From assembly GCA_017417465.1 (NCBI GenBank), contig JAFPZD010000099.1, positions 1 through 50,823 on the forward strand: DNA of 50,823 nt. The letters are read 5' to 3'. Source of the DNA: Prevotella sp. GTDB lineage: Bacteria > Bacteroidota > Bacteroidia > Bacteroidales > Bacteroidaceae. The position numbers were made by a program, and so were the translations under genes. Below, in pieces: positions 41,087 to 50,653 of this stretch (its first letter is position 1; each line of letters begins with the position of its first letter). The notes under the pieces were generated by a model, which saw only the letters and a program-made list of their open reading frames with translations, searched no databases and had not been told where the DNA came from.

Positions 41087-41563
41087 ATGAGAAAAGCAAA
41101 ACCCAAGAAGCGCGTGATCCTTCCCGATCCCGTTTTCAACGACAAGAAAGTGTCGAAATTTGTGAACCACCTGATGTACGACGGCAAGAAGTCGAAGTCG
41201 TACGAGATCTTCTACAACTCGCTGGAGATTGTAAAGAACAAGATGAAGGATGCTGATAAGACTCCGCTGGAGATCTGGAAGCAGGCCCTGGACAACATCA
41301 CCCCGCAGGTCGAGGTGAAGAGCCGTCGTATCGGCGGTGCCACCTTCCAGGTGCCCACTGAGATTCGCCCGGACCGTAAGGAGAGCGTCTCGATGAAGAA
41401 CATGATTCAGTTTGCCCGCAAGCGCAGTGGCAAGTCGATGGCTGAGAAGCTCTCGGCAGAGATTATGGACGCCTTCAACAACCAGGGCGGCGCTTTCAAG
41501 CGTAAGGAGGATATGCACCGCATGGCCGAGGCCAACCGTGCCTTCGCCCACTTCCGCTTCTAA
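41087..41563 (+). CDS. rpsG: 30S ribosomal protein S7
   Basis: 158 residues, normal length, starting [19 protein letters not shown]. The conserved centre [19 protein letters not shown] and the C-terminal [10 protein letters not shown] are intact. S7 nucleates assembly of the 3' domain of 16S rRNA and in many bacteria regulates the operon by binding the rpsL-rpsG mRNA spacer. The A-rich leader (ATTCAAAACAAACA) matches other ribosomal genes. fusA follows after 144 bases. Confidence 0.98.
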   Translation: MRKAKPKKRVILPDPVFNDKKVSKFVNHLMYDGKKSKSYEIFYNSLEIVKNKMKDADKTPLEIWKQALDNITPQVEVKSRRIGGATFQVPTEIRPDRKESVSMKNMIQFARKRSGKSMAEKLSAEIMDAFNNQGGAFKRKEDMHRMAEANRAFAHFRF

Positions 41564-41707
41564 TACGATTAGCTTTTGCTCTCGCACAGACTACGGGGGA
41601 GGCCCCACGGTGCTCCCCCCGTTTTTTTTTCAATCATAATGACCCTCCTGTGCGAGTAATAGGTAGAAAGACGACACAGGATAACGAATAGAGAAAGAAT
41701 AGAAAGC

Positions 41708-43834
41708 ATGGCAACACAAGATTTGCACCTGACGCGCAACATCGGTATCATGGCTCACATCGATGCCGGTAAAACCACCACGTCGGAGCGCATACTGTTC
41801 TATACTGGCAAAACGCACAAGATCGGCGAAGTGCACGACGGTGCGGCCACCATGGACTGGATGGCTCAGGAACAGGAGCGTGGCATCACCATTACCTCGG
41901 CAGCTACTACGTGCTACTGGGAATGGAACAAGAAGAAATACAAGATTAATCTCATCGACACACCGGGACACGTCGACTTCACCGCCGAGGTGGAGCGCTC
42001 GTTGCGTGTGCTCGATGGTGCCGTCGCCACCTACTCGGCCGCTGACGGCGTGCAGCCACAGTCAGAGACCGTCTGGCGTCAGGCTGACAAGTACAATGTG
42101 CCTCGTATAGGTTACGTGAACAAGATGGACCGCTCGGGCGCCGACTTCTTTGAGACGGTGCAGCAGATGCGCGACATCCTGGGAGCCAACCCTGTGGTCA
42201 TCCAGGTGCCCATCGGTGCCGAGGAGAACTTCAAGGGCGTGGTCGACCTCATCAAGATGAAGGCCATCCTGTGGCACGATGAGACCATGGGTGCCGAATA
42301 CGATATTGAGGACATTCCCCAGGATCTCATCGAGGAGTGCGACGAGTGGCGCAACAAGCTGCTCGAAGCCGCTGCCGAGTATGACGAGGCCCTGATGGAG
42401 AAATACTTCGACGATCCTGCCTCCATCACTGAAGCAGAAATCATTGCCGCCATTCGTAAGGGCACCTGCGACATGCAGTGCACGCCCATGGTGTGCGGCT
42501 CAAGCTATAAGAACAAGGGCGTGCAGCCCCTGCTCGACTATGTGTGCGCATTCCTGCCCGCACCCGTCGACATCGACGTCATCAAAGGCATGAACCCCAA
42601 CACCGACGAGGAAGAGGACCGTCGTCCTAGCGAGGATGATCCCACAGCCGCCCTCGCCTTTAAGATTGCCACCGACCCGTTCATGGGTCGCCTGGTGTTC
42701 TTCCGTGTCTATTCAGGCTCGGTAAAGGCCGGCAGCTACGTCTTCAATCCCCGTTCGGGCAAGAAGGAGCGCATCAGCCGCCTCTTCCAGATGAACTCGA
42801 ACAAGGAGATTCCTATGGACAGCATAGACGCTGGCGACATTGGCGCTGGCGTGGGCTTCAAGGATATCCACACTGGCGACACCCTCTGCGACGAGGACAA
42901 GCCCATCGTGCTCGAGTCGATGACGTTCCCCGACACGGTCATCTCGATTGCCGTGGAGCCGAAGTCGCAGGCCGACATTGCCAAGCTGGACAACGGACTG
43001 GCTAAGCTGGCCGAGGAAGACCCGACGTTCACCGTCCGCACCGACGAGCAGTCGGGACAGACCATCATCTCGGGTATGGGTGAGCTGCACCTCGACATCA
43101 TCATCGACCGTCTGAAGCGCGAGTTCAAGGTGGAGTGCAACCAGGGTAAGCCTCAGGTGAACTACAAGGAAGCCATCACCAAGACCGTCGAGATTGACGA
43201 GACCTACAAGAAGCAGTCCGGCGGACGTGGTAAGTACGCCAAGATGCTCGTGCAGGTGGGACCTGTCGATGACGACTGGAACATCAAGGAGAATGGCGGA
43301 CTGCAGTTTGTCAACGAGGTGAAGGGTGGCAACATCCCCAAGGAGTTCATTCCCAGCATCCAGAAGGGCTTCGAGGCTGCCATGAAGAACGGTATCCTCG
43401 GTGGCTATCCCCTGGATTCGCTGAAGGTCACTGTCGTCGATGGTGCCTACCACCCAGTCGACTCCGACCAGCTGTCGTTCGAGATCGCTGCCCAGATGGC
43501 CTACAAGGAGGCTTGCGCAAAGGCTAAGCCTGTGCTGATGGAGCCCATCATGAAGCTCGAGGTGGTGACACCCGAGGAGAACATGGGCGACGTCATCGGC
43601 GACCTGAACAAGCGCCGCGGACAGGTGGAGGGCATGGACGAGGCCCGCTCGGGTGCCCGCGTCATCAAGGCTCAGGTGCCCCTGTCGGAGATGTTCGGCT
43701 ATGTCACCGCCCTGCGCACCATCACCAGCGGTCGTGCCACCAGCTCCATGGAGTACGACCACCACGCACCGCTCGTCAGCTCCATCGCCAAGGCTGTCCT
43801 CACCGAAGCCGGCGGACGTGCTGACCTGGTGTAA
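41708..43834 (+). CDS. fusA: Elongation factor G
   Basis: 708 residues, with the usual five domains. G1 [10 protein letters not shown]2 near [12 protein letters not shown]3 DTPGHVDF and G4 NKMDRSG are all intact. Domain IV and V sequence ([34 protein letters not shown]) is normal. It drives translocation during translation. The spacer before it includes CTCCCCCCGTTTTTTTTTC near 41617, which reads like a weak terminator after rpsG. In this phylum tuf is not between fusA and rpsJ, and it is absent here too. Confidence 0.98.
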   Translation: MATQDLHLTRNIGIMAHIDAGKTTTSERILFYTGKTHKIGEVHDGAATMDWMAQEQERGITITSAATTCYWEWNKKKYKINLIDTPGHVDFTAEVERSLRVLDGAVATYSAADGVQPQSETVWRQADKYNVPRIGYVNKMDRSGADFFETVQQMRDILGANPVVIQVPIGAEENFKGVVDLIKMKAILWHDETMGAEYDIEDIPQDLIEECDEWRNKLLEAAAEYDEALMEKYFDDPASITEAEIIAAIRKGTCDMQCTPMVCGSSYKNKGVQPLLDYVCAFLPAPVDIDVIKGMNPNTDEEEDRRPSEDDPTAALAFKIATDPFMGRLVFFRVYSGSVKAGSYVFNPRSGKKERISRLFQMNSNKEIPMDSIDAGDIGAGVGFKDIHTGDTLCDEDKPIVLESMTFPDTVISIAVEPKSQADIAKLDNGLAKLAEEDPTFTVRTDEQSGQTIISGMGELHLDIIIDRLKREFKVECNQGKPQVNYKEAITKTVEIDETYKKQSGGRGKYAKMLVQVGPVDDDWNIKENGGLQFVNEVKGGNIPKEFIPSIQKGFEAAMKNGILGGYPLDSLKVTVVDGAYHPVDSDQLSFEIAAQMAYKEACAKAKPVLMEPIMKLEVVTPEENMGDVIGDLNKRRGQVEGMDEARSGARVIKAQVPLSEMFGYVTALRTITSGRATSSMEYDHHAPLVSSIAKAVLTEAGGRADLV

Positions 43835-43881
43835 GTGGAAAGTGAAGAGGAGGGCAAAAAACATAAAAAGTCGACGAAAAG

Positions 43882-43913
43882 TTTGGAGGTTACGAGAAAA
43901 GTTCGTACCTTTG
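43882..43913 (+). promoter_or_regulatory. Promoter of rpsJ
   Basis: TTTG (43882-43885), 20 bases, TACCTTTG (43906-43913). So rpsJ can be transcribed apart from fusA. The leader contains a TAAATTGT heptamer-like repeat at 43961-43995. Confidence 0.75.
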
Positions 43914-44001
43914 CAGCCCCAAAAGAAAACTCCGCTGAGCAAATGACTCTTTAGCGGCAGTAAATAGTAAATCGTAAATTGTTAAATTGTAAATTAAAAC
44001 A

Positions 44002-44307
44002 ATGAGTCAAAAAATTCGTATCAAGCTGAAGAGCTACGACCACAAATTGGTCGACAAGTCAGCAGAGAAAATCGTGAAGGCCGTCAAGGCCACGGGTGCA
44101 GTCATCAGCGGTCCTATCCCCCTGCCCACCCACAAGCGTATCTACACCGTCAACCGCTCGACCTTCGTCAACAAGAAGGCCCGCGAGCAGTTCCAGCTCA
44201 GCGACTACAAGCGCCTCATCGACATCTACTCGTCGACGGCTAAGACTGTGGACGCCCTGATGAAGCTCGAACTCCCCAGCGGCGTGGAGGTTGAAATCAA
44301 GGTATAG
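44002..44307 (+). CDS. rpsJ: 30S ribosomal protein S10
   Basis: 101 residues; typical S10 sequence ([51 protein letters not shown]). It functions in the small subunit and as NusE in antitermination. It has its own promoter and a strong terminator directly after it. rplC, which normally follows in this operon, is not in the next 6.5 kb; a nuclease-type ATPase and a surface protein lie there instead. Confidence 0.98.
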   Translation: MSQKIRIKLKSYDHKLVDKSAEKIVKAVKATGAVISGPIPLPTHKRIYTVNRSTFVNKKAREQFQLSDYKRLIDIYSSTAKTVDALMKLELPSGVEVEIKV

Positions 44308-44343
44308 TCCAAGCTACAAAAAGGTTGACTATCATAAAAAAAC

Positions 44344-44375
44344 GGGCGAATCGTTTGGCGATTCGCCCGCTTTTT
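44344..44375 (+). terminator. Terminator after rpsJ
   Basis: GGGCGAATCG and CGATTCGCCC pair around TTTGG, followed by GCTTTTTC. The loop TTTG also sits 20 bases before a TAACTTTG box (44378-44385), so it doubles as a potential -33 element. Confidence 0.85.
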
Positions 44376-44551
44376 CGTAACTTTGGCTTCGCCGAAGTTA
44401 CTTTCACTCGGAAATGAAAAGAAAAAATAGTTTTTCTTTTGCATTTCTCTCGTTTTTTCGTAACTTTGGCTTCGCCGAAGTTACTTTCACTCGGAAATGA
44501 AAAGAAAAAATAGTTTTTCTTTTGCATTTCTCTCGTTTTTTCGTAACTTTG
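44371..44551 (+). promoter_or_regulatory. Triplicated promoter unit, 83-bp period
   Basis: TAACTTTG occurs at 44378, 44461 and 44544, exactly 83 bases apart. The intervening sequence (GGCTTCGCCGAAGTTACTTTC to GCATTTCTCTCGTTTTTTC) is duplicated exactly. Copies two and three each have TTTG 19 bases before the box (44438-44441 and 44521-44524); copy one uses the terminator loop. In copies one and two the box is followed by GGCTTCGCCGAAGTTA, making TAACTTTGGC-TTC-GCCGAAGTTA nearly palindromic. The third, which leads into the gene, is followed by CTTTGCACCGCAAAG, a 6-bp hairpin. Confidence 0.75.
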
Positions 44552-44571
44552 CACCGCAAAGAGTAATGATT

Positions 44572-46326
44572 ATGGAGATCGGCAAGCCAAAACGTATACC
44601 TTACGGGATGCAGAACTGGGAGGACGTGCGTCTCGACAACTACTACTATGTAGACAAGACCCGTTTCATCCAGGAGATTGAGGGCAGTAATAAGTATTTC
44701 TTCTTCATTCGACCGCGCCGCTTCGGCAAGTCGTTGCTGATGAATATGCTGCGCCAGTACTACGACGTGCGCAAGGCCGACCTCTTCGAGCGGCTTTTCG
44801 GCGACCTATGGATAGGAAGCCACCCCACACCGACGCACAACAAGTATCTGGTGCTCTATCTGAACTTCTCGCTCATCGCAGGCGGGATAGAGGGATATGA
44901 GGAAGAGCTGAACGACTATTGCCGTCTGATGACCGACGACTTCTGTTATCGTTATGCCGACTTGTTGCCTGAGGGGGCAAAGGATGGCCTAAAGGAACAA
45001 AAGACGGCCAGAGGGATGATGAACTATATCGACCTTATGGCCCGCCGCACCGGCCAGCAGATATACCTCTTCATCGACGAGTACGACCATTTCACGAATG
45101 ACATTCTGGCGAACCCCGCCACTGAAGTCGCCTACAAAGCGCAGACCCACGGCACGGGGGCCTTCCGCGAGTTCTTTAACGCCTTGAAGGGGGGCACCGA
45201 CAGTGCCATCAAGCGGCTGTTCATCACCGGCGTGTCACCTGTGACGATGGACGACCTGACCAGCGGATTCAACATCGGCACAAACTACACCACGCAGCCG
45301 GAGTTCAATGCCATGGTGGGATTCACTGAACAGGAGGTGCGCGAGATGCTGGACTACTACCGGCAGTTTTACACCTTCAGCCACACCACCGACCAGCTGA
45401 TAGAGGTGATGAAGCCGTGGTACGACAACTATTGCTTCTCAGTAAAATGTCTCAACGACTCACCCATGTACAATAGCGACATGGTGCTCTACTTCGTCGA
45501 TAACTATATTCGCAACGACGGAGAACTGCCCGAGAAGATGCTCGACGCGAACATCCGCACCGACTACAACAAGCTGCGGATGCTCATACGTAAGGACCGG
45601 GGCTTCGAGCATAATGCCAGCATCATACAGCACATCGTGGAGACCGGTGGCATCGCCGCCGACCTGAAGGACCATTTCCCCTCTGAGAGCATCACCGACC
45701 CCGACAACTTCGTGTCGCTGCTCTATTACTTTGGTATGCTCTCCATAGCGGGCAGGAGCGGGCTCAGGGGCATCAAGTTCCGCATCCCCAACCAGGTGGT
45801 GCGCGAGCAGCTATATGGCTATCTGACACGGGCCTATCAGGAGAACGACCTCTCGCTCGACAGCCGTTCCCGCGATATATTGATGGACAACATGGCCCTC
45901 TATGGCGACTGGCATCCTTACTTCGACTACATCGCCGAGACGCTGCGTCGCTTCTCCTCACAGCGCGACAAGCAGAAGGGCGAGGCATACGTCCACGGCT
46001 TCACCTTGGCGCAGACATGCCTCAACAACATCTACCTGCCCATCAGCGAGCTCGACGCGGGGGTTGGCAACGGCTATGCCGACATCTACCTGCAGCCGCG
46101 CCTCGGTGTCTATCCCGACATCGCCCACAGCTATGTCCTCGAGCTGAAGTACCTGCCGGGCAGTGCCACCGACACCGACGTGGCACGTGCCCGCGAGACC
46201 GCCATCGGTCAGCTCACCCGCTACGCCAATGCCGTGGCCATAGAGCGAACCTACAAACCCACACAGCTCCACCGCCTCATCCTACTGTGGCGTGGCATGG
46301 AGCTGGCAGTGGCAGAAGAGTTTTAA
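44572..46326 (+). CDS. AAA-ATPase / PD-(D/E)XK nuclease family protein (DUF1703 type)
   Basis: 584 residues from 44572 (44566 is two codons longer; earlier starts precede the promoter at 44544). N-terminal AAA-like domain: IPYGMQNWEDVRLDNYYYVD, Walker A-like RPRRFGKSLLMNML, Walker B-like IYLFIDEYDHF. The C-terminal domain carries GYADIYLQP and SYVLELKYLPG, the Asp and Glu-x-Lys of a PD-(D/E)XK nuclease fold. The family is multi-copy and often variable in Bacteroidetes; function is unknown, though mobile-DNA or defence roles have been suggested. It lies directly behind rpsJ under a triplicated promoter. Confidence 0.88.
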   Translation: MEIGKPKRIPYGMQNWEDVRLDNYYYVDKTRFIQEIEGSNKYFFFIRPRRFGKSLLMNMLRQYYDVRKADLFERLFGDLWIGSHPTPTHNKYLVLYLNFSLIAGGIEGYEEELNDYCRLMTDDFCYRYADLLPEGAKDGLKEQKTARGMMNYIDLMARRTGQQIYLFIDEYDHFTNDILANPATEVAYKAQTHGTGAFREFFNALKGGTDSAIKRLFITGVSPVTMDDLTSGFNIGTNYTTQPEFNAMVGFTEQEVREMLDYYRQFYTFSHTTDQLIEVMKPWYDNYCFSVKCLNDSPMYNSDMVLYFVDNYIRNDGELPEKMLDANIRTDYNKLRMLIRKDRGFEHNASIIQHIVETGGIAADLKDHFPSESITDPDNFVSLLYYFGMLSIAGRSGLRGIKFRIPNQVVREQLYGYLTRAYQENDLSLDSRSRDILMDNMALYGDWHPYFDYIAETLRRFSSQRDKQKGEAYVHGFTLAQTCLNNIYLPISELDAGVGNGYADIYLQPRLGVYPDIAHSYVLELKYLPGSATDTDVARARETAIGQLTRYANAVAIERTYKPTQLHRLILLWRGMELAVAEEF

Positions 46327-46365
46327 CCATTTTAGAAGAAGCTTCTATGATTAAGTATAACATTA

Positions 46366-46376
46366 CCCCCCCCCCC
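46366..46376 (+). repeat. Homopolymer tract of 11 C
   Basis: Eleven consecutive C after CATTA, 40 bases beyond the nuclease gene. Such tracts slip during replication. It is 164 bases before the surface protein start and outside any gene I can support. Confidence 0.8.
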
Positions 46377-46434
46377 ACAAATTCTCGTAATTCGCTAATT
46401 ATTAGCGATTTATATACTGTCTATACCAAAGTGT

Positions 46435-46478
46435 ACGAGGCACGTCTGTAACCTGTCATGGGTACAGTCGTGCCTCGT
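46435..46478 (+). terminator. Terminator after the AAA/nuclease gene
   Basis: ACGAGGCACG and CGTGCCTCGT form a 10-bp stem, with inner CTGT/ACAG pairing. A TTCGTGAATATCTTTTTT sequence follows. A small palindrome TCGCTAA-TTA-TTAGCGA lies at about 46391-46409. Confidence 0.7.
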
Positions 46479-46539
46479 TTCGTGAATATCTTTTTTGCCT
46501 GATCATATATTATACATATTATTAACCAACAAAAAAATT

Positions 46540-49500
46540 ATGCTTATGAAAAAGTTATTTCTTTCATTAGTGATGATGCTCACGGCCACTTCGGCGGCGT
46601 GGGCACAGTATGTCGAGCAGGATGGACTTTGGTTCAGCCTACATGACACAAACCCCAAGTACGCACAGGTGGAGGAACCCGAATCGGGCTCCTACTCTGG
46701 CGAAATCAACATTCCTTCGGTCGTCAGCTATGGCGGCGAGGACTACCCGGTGACATACATTGGCTGGAATGCCTTCAAGGAGTCAGCCGTCACCAAGGTC
46801 ACCATCCCCAGCTCGGTGACGCACATCCTCGGCTCTGCTTTCCAAGGTTGTGCCAGCTTGACGGAAGTCAACTTGTCCGAAGGACTTGAGTATATCAGTT
46901 CCTATGTCTTCCAAGGCAGTGCTGTCACCTCCCTTACCATCCCTGGCACGGTGACCAGTATCCAGACTTTTGCCATGGAAGCCATGACGAGCCTTACCAA
47001 GCTGACCTTCGCGTATGGTACGGAGGAGTTGGCTTTGGATTGGACTGTTTTTAACGGCACCAACAACGTCACCGAGTTGGTTGTCGACCGCTATTATACT
47101 TTTGGTAACGGTAATGGTATCAGTTACAGCACTGTCAAGAAGGTCACCTTCGGCGAACATCTCACCACGATACCATACAGTGTTTGTCAAGGTATGTCGC
47201 TGAACGAGCTGAACGTGGGTGCCAACGTCACCGCCATTGACAGATACGCTTTTGCGGACTGCACGCTACCCGAGGGCTACAATTTCCCCTTTACCCAAAT
47301 CAAGGAGATAAAGGAGGGGGCATTCTACCCCACCAAAAACCTGCCAGCCAATCTCGACCTGTCGGGCGTGGAGACCATAGAGAGTATGGCCTTCGCCAAC
47401 TGTGCAATACAAACTGTAAAGTTGGGCAGCAGCCTGACTACATTAGGTAATGGTGCCTTCAGTTATTGTGACCAACTCACCGCTATCAACATTCCTGGTA
47501 GCATCAACAGCTTTACCGCCGCTACGTTCCAGTATTGCACCGCCCTGACGAATGTCACCTTCGATTACGGCAGCACGGCGCTTACCCTCGAGGACGGCAC
47601 GTTCAGCTATGCTACGAATCTCACCATCGACCGTACCATTAGCGGCACCACACCCTTCAGCACCACGGCTGTGACGAAGGTCGCCCTCGGCTCGCACATG
47701 GCTTCGACATCGGCCATACAGAGCCTCAACCTGAGCCAGTATACCGGCCTGACCGAGTTAGAGCTGTTAGAAGGCTGGACAACGGTTCCAAGCAATGCCT
47801 TCATGGATATTGCCACCGTGACAACACTCACGCTGCCAAATGGACTGAAGACTATCGGTTATCAAGCCTTCTCAGGTTGCACAGGTCTGACCTCCGTCAA
47901 CTTGCCTGATGGTTTGGAGACGATTGGAGACGGAGCTTTCCGCAATTGTACTGCTACGTTCAATGGTGTTCCCAGTACGGTGACAAGCATTGGCCAGTCG
48001 GCTTTCTCTGGCTGCACAGGCCTAACCGGTGCCCTCGTCGTTCCTGCAGGTGTGACACAATTAGGCGGTTCTACATTCTCTGGTACGGGTATTACGTCAG
48101 TCACCATTCCTGGAACTGTCACAACAATTAGTCAAAGTGACTTCGGCAACTGTGCAAACCTGACGAGTGTCACGCTGCTCAGTGGTGAGAATAAGCTGAC
48201 CATAGGTAAGAGATGTTTCTATAACAGTAACAACATCACCGACGTGACGATAGACCGCGATTTCACCTATTACAACGATTTAGAGAAGAATCGCTCTCCG
48301 TTTAATACTGCTATTGAGCGTGTCACCTTCGGCAGCAATGTGACTCGAGTCGGCGACAGGGCACTTGCAAGCTGCAGGAGTCTGAAAGATGTCGTTCTGC
48401 CAGATAACATCACCACGATAGGCGTGGAGGCATTCAAATGGTCTGAACCCCAAACCCTCACCCTGAGCAAGAACCTGACAACCGTTGAGGACTATGGATT
48501 CTATGGCATGATAGGCTCTGCTTTACCTACGCTCACTCTGCCCATGAATATGAGTGCGGTTGGCAAACAGGCATACTATGATATCCCTAACTTGACGGGC
48601 GTATATGTGCCTTGGATTGACCCCCTGTTTGCTCTGGCTAACGACACGGAGTCGGAGAAGACCTTCAGCTATGCTACCAATCAGACGCTGTGGATTCCCG
48701 GTGGTACGCTGGCAAGCTATCAGGCAGCCGACGGCTGGAAGCGCTTCCAAAACTTCGACTACTGGAGCTTCGTGGTGAACGCCACCGTCGCTGGTAAGGG
48801 TCAGTTAGACGTGGCCAACGGCGAGGCAGTACATGCTAACGGCACGAACACCGCAAAGAGCGTCACAGGCACACAGTTGGTGGAAGCCGGTGCTGGCGAG
48901 ACTGTCAGCGGCCTCTTCGTCCGCGAGAAGGACGTTACCTTCACCTCTACTCCTGCACGCGGCTATGAGCTGAGCTCCCTGACTGCCAACGGCACCGATG
49001 TCAAGGCTGCCGGCAAGGTGGCAAATCTGCTGGCCGACCAGAATATCGCTGCCGAGTTTACACCTATTATATATAACATTACGTACAACAACCTGCTGAA
49101 CGGCGTCGTTGACCCGGCCAACCCCGCCACCTACACCGTGGAGGACGCTGCCATCACGCTGGCGAACCCCACCCGTACGGGCTACACCTTCGAGGGATGG
49201 ACAGGTACCGACATCGAGGGAACAGCTATGGAGGTGACCATCGCCGCAAGCTCGATAGGCGACCGTGAGTACACTGCCACGTGGAAGCCCATCGTCTACG
49301 ACATCACCTACGACCTCGCAGGCGGCTCTGTGGCGACTCCCAACCCGGACAAGTACACCATCGAGACGGCCGACTTCACCCTGACCAACCCGACGAAGCT
49401 GGGCTACACCTTCCTTGGCTGGACAGGCACCGACCTGGCAGAGCCAACAACTGAGGTGCTCATTGCCAAAGGCAGCACGGGCGACCGCAGCTACACCGCC

Positions 49501-50388
49501 ACATGGAAGGCCAACACCTACAAGGTGAGCTTCAAGGCCAATGGCGGCGAGGGCGAGATGGCCGACCAGCCGTTCACCTACGACGAGGCAGCAAAGGCTC
49601 TTACGGCCAACGCCTTCACCCGCACGGGCTACACCTACAAGGGCTGGAACACGAAGGCCGACGGTAGCGGCACGGCATACGAGGACGGCCAGGAGGTGCA
49701 GAACCTGACGTCGAAGGCTGACGACACGGTGACGCTCTATGCCCAGTGGGAGGTCATCACTTATGCTATCAGCTACGATCTCGACGGTGGCACCGTGGAC
49801 GGTGAGAATCCTACGGCGTACACTGCAGAGAGCACCTTCACGCTGCTGAACCCCACCAAGGAGGGCTATGACTTCACTGGTTGGACGGGCACCGGTCTTG
49901 ACAAGCCTACCATGACAGTGGTCATCGCCAAGGGTTCTACCGGTGACCGTGCATATAAGGCCACGTGGGAGCTGAAGCAGTATGCCGTGACCATCGAGAC
50001 GACAGAGAACGGCACCGTGGAGGCATCGACGCTGACGCCGAAGCACGGCGAGCAGGTGGTCATCACCGTTACGCCCGACGAAGGCTGCAAACTGGTGTCG
50101 CTGACCGTCAATGGTGAGGATGTCACAGAGCAGGTGGTCGATGGAAAGTACACCATCGAGAGCGTCACCGCTGACGTCACCGTCACGGCTGTCTTCGCCA
50201 TGACCTTAATTGCAGGCGACGTCAATGGTGACGGCACAGTAGGCATCGGCGACATTGTGGCTGTCACTAACGTCATGGCCGGTATTGAGCAGGACGGAGC
50301 CGTCAAGGCTCGCGCCGATGTGAACCACGACGGTGAGGTCGGTATTGGCGACATTGTGGCCATTACCAACATCATGGCTGGTTTATAA
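46540..50388 (+). CDS. BspA-like surface protein: LRR, InlB-type repeats and dockerin-like end
   Basis: 1282 residues from 46540 (46546 is possible). Signal peptide to about 22 (LTATSAAWA). Residues about 60-760 are LRR_5/BspA-type leucine-rich repeats (e.g. VTKVTIPSSVTHILGSAFQG, LTSVNLPDGLETIGDGAFRN). About 765-845 is a beta-rich link. Residues about 845-1145 hold four InlB-B/Flg_new repeats, each with TRTGYTFEGW- or TKLGYTFLGW-type motifs. About 1150-1220 is another beta domain. The end (1224-1282) has two calcium-loop motifs, DVNGDGTVGIGDIV and DVNHDGEVGIGDIV, like a dockerin I pair. There is no LPxTG or type IX tail. Probably an adhesin or a component of an extracellular complex. Confidence 0.9.
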   Translation: MLMKKLFLSLVMMLTATSAAWAQYVEQDGLWFSLHDTNPKYAQVEEPESGSYSGEINIPSVVSYGGEDYPVTYIGWNAFKESAVTKVTIPSSVTHILGSAFQGCASLTEVNLSEGLEYISSYVFQGSAVTSLTIPGTVTSIQTFAMEAMTSLTKLTFAYGTEELALDWTVFNGTNNVTELVVDRYYTFGNGNGISYSTVKKVTFGEHLTTIPYSVCQGMSLNELNVGANVTAIDRYAFADCTLPEGYNFPFTQIKEIKEGAFYPTKNLPANLDLSGVETIESMAFANCAIQTVKLGSSLTTLGNGAFSYCDQLTAINIPGSINSFTAATFQYCTALTNVTFDYGSTALTLEDGTFSYATNLTIDRTISGTTPFSTTAVTKVALGSHMASTSAIQSLNLSQYTGLTELELLEGWTTVPSNAFMDIATVTTLTLPNGLKTIGYQAFSGCTGLTSVNLPDGLETIGDGAFRNCTATFNGVPSTVTSIGQSAFSGCTGLTGALVVPAGVTQLGGSTFSGTGITSVTIPGTVTTISQSDFGNCANLTSVTLLSGENKLTIGKRCFYNSNNITDVTIDRDFTYYNDLEKNRSPFNTAIERVTFGSNVTRVGDRALASCRSLKDVVLPDNITTIGVEAFKWSEPQTLTLSKNLTTVEDYGFYGMIGSALPTLTLPMNMSAVGKQAYYDIPNLTGVYVPWIDPLFALANDTESEKTFSYATNQTLWIPGGTLASYQAADGWKRFQNFDYWSFVVNATVAGKGQLDVANGEAVHANGTNTAKSVTGTQLVEAGAGETVSGLFVREKDVTFTSTPARGYELSSLTANGTDVKAAGKVANLLADQNIAAEFTPIIYNITYNNLLNGVVDPANPATYTVEDAAITLANPTRTGYTFEGWTGTDIEGTAMEVTIAASSIGDREYTATWKPIVYDITYDLAGGSVATPNPDKYTIETADFTLTNPTKLGYTFLGWTGTDLAEPTTEVLIAKGSTGDRSYTATWKANTYKVSFKANGGEGEMADQPFTYDEAAKALTANAFTRTGYTYKGWNTKADGSGTAYEDGQEVQNLTSKADDTVTLYAQWEVITYAISYDLDGGTVDGENPTAYTAESTFTLLNPTKEGYDFTGWTGTGLDKPTMTVVIAKGSTGDRAYKATWELKQYAVTIETTENGTVEASTLTPKHGEQVVITVTPDEGCKLVSLTVNGEDVTEQVVDGKYTIESVTADVTVTAVFAMTLIAGDVNGDGTVGIGDIVAVTNVMAGIEQDGAVKARADVNHDGEVGIGDIVAITNIMAGL

Positions 50389-50400
50389 TGACCTCTTAAT

Positions 50401-50442
50401 ACAACGAATTCTTGCTACCGAAGGGACGCAAGAATTCGTTGT
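50401..50442 (+). terminator. Terminator after the surface protein gene
   Basis: ACAACGAATTCTTGC and GCAAGAATTCGTTGT are exact 15-bp inverted copies around 12 bases, 12 bases beyond the stop. No long T-run follows (TTAAAAGG). Confidence 0.7.
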
Positions 50443-50468
50443 TAAAAGGAAAGGAAATGATATACATG

Positions 50469-50501
50469 TTGGCACAAGACGCTGAAAACGTCTTGTGCCA
50501 A
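50469..50501. terminator. Second hairpin, 13-bp stem
   Basis: TTGGCACAAGACG and CGTCTTGTGCCAA pair exactly around CTGAAAA. It may be a back-up terminator or one serving a gene beyond the window. Confidence 0.55.
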
Positions 50502-50547
50502 CTTGCATAGTCAGCTCTGCTATACATCTATAGTTTTTTCAAAAAGT

Positions 50548-50630
50548 AATATCACTAATATCACACACGACGTATGTCTATGTTACACAACAGGTTAAAG
50601 TGTGATATTAATGGTGATATTGTGATATTA
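50548..50630. repeat. TGTGATATTA inverted repeats
   Basis: AATATCACTAATATCACAC (50548-50566) is inverted at 50600-50621 with three extra bases in the centre. TGTGATATTA occurs again at 50621-50630. It looks like a cluster of operator-type sites, or a hairpin with a 33-base loop. No gene is visible in this end of the window. Confidence 0.55.
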
Positions 50631-50653
50631 AAAATCGGAATTTAACAAATATT

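Noticed and set aside
44497-44565. Longer start for the AAA/nuclease protein
   Set aside because: It precedes the last -7 box (44544-44551) and would be coded by the duplicated promoter unit.
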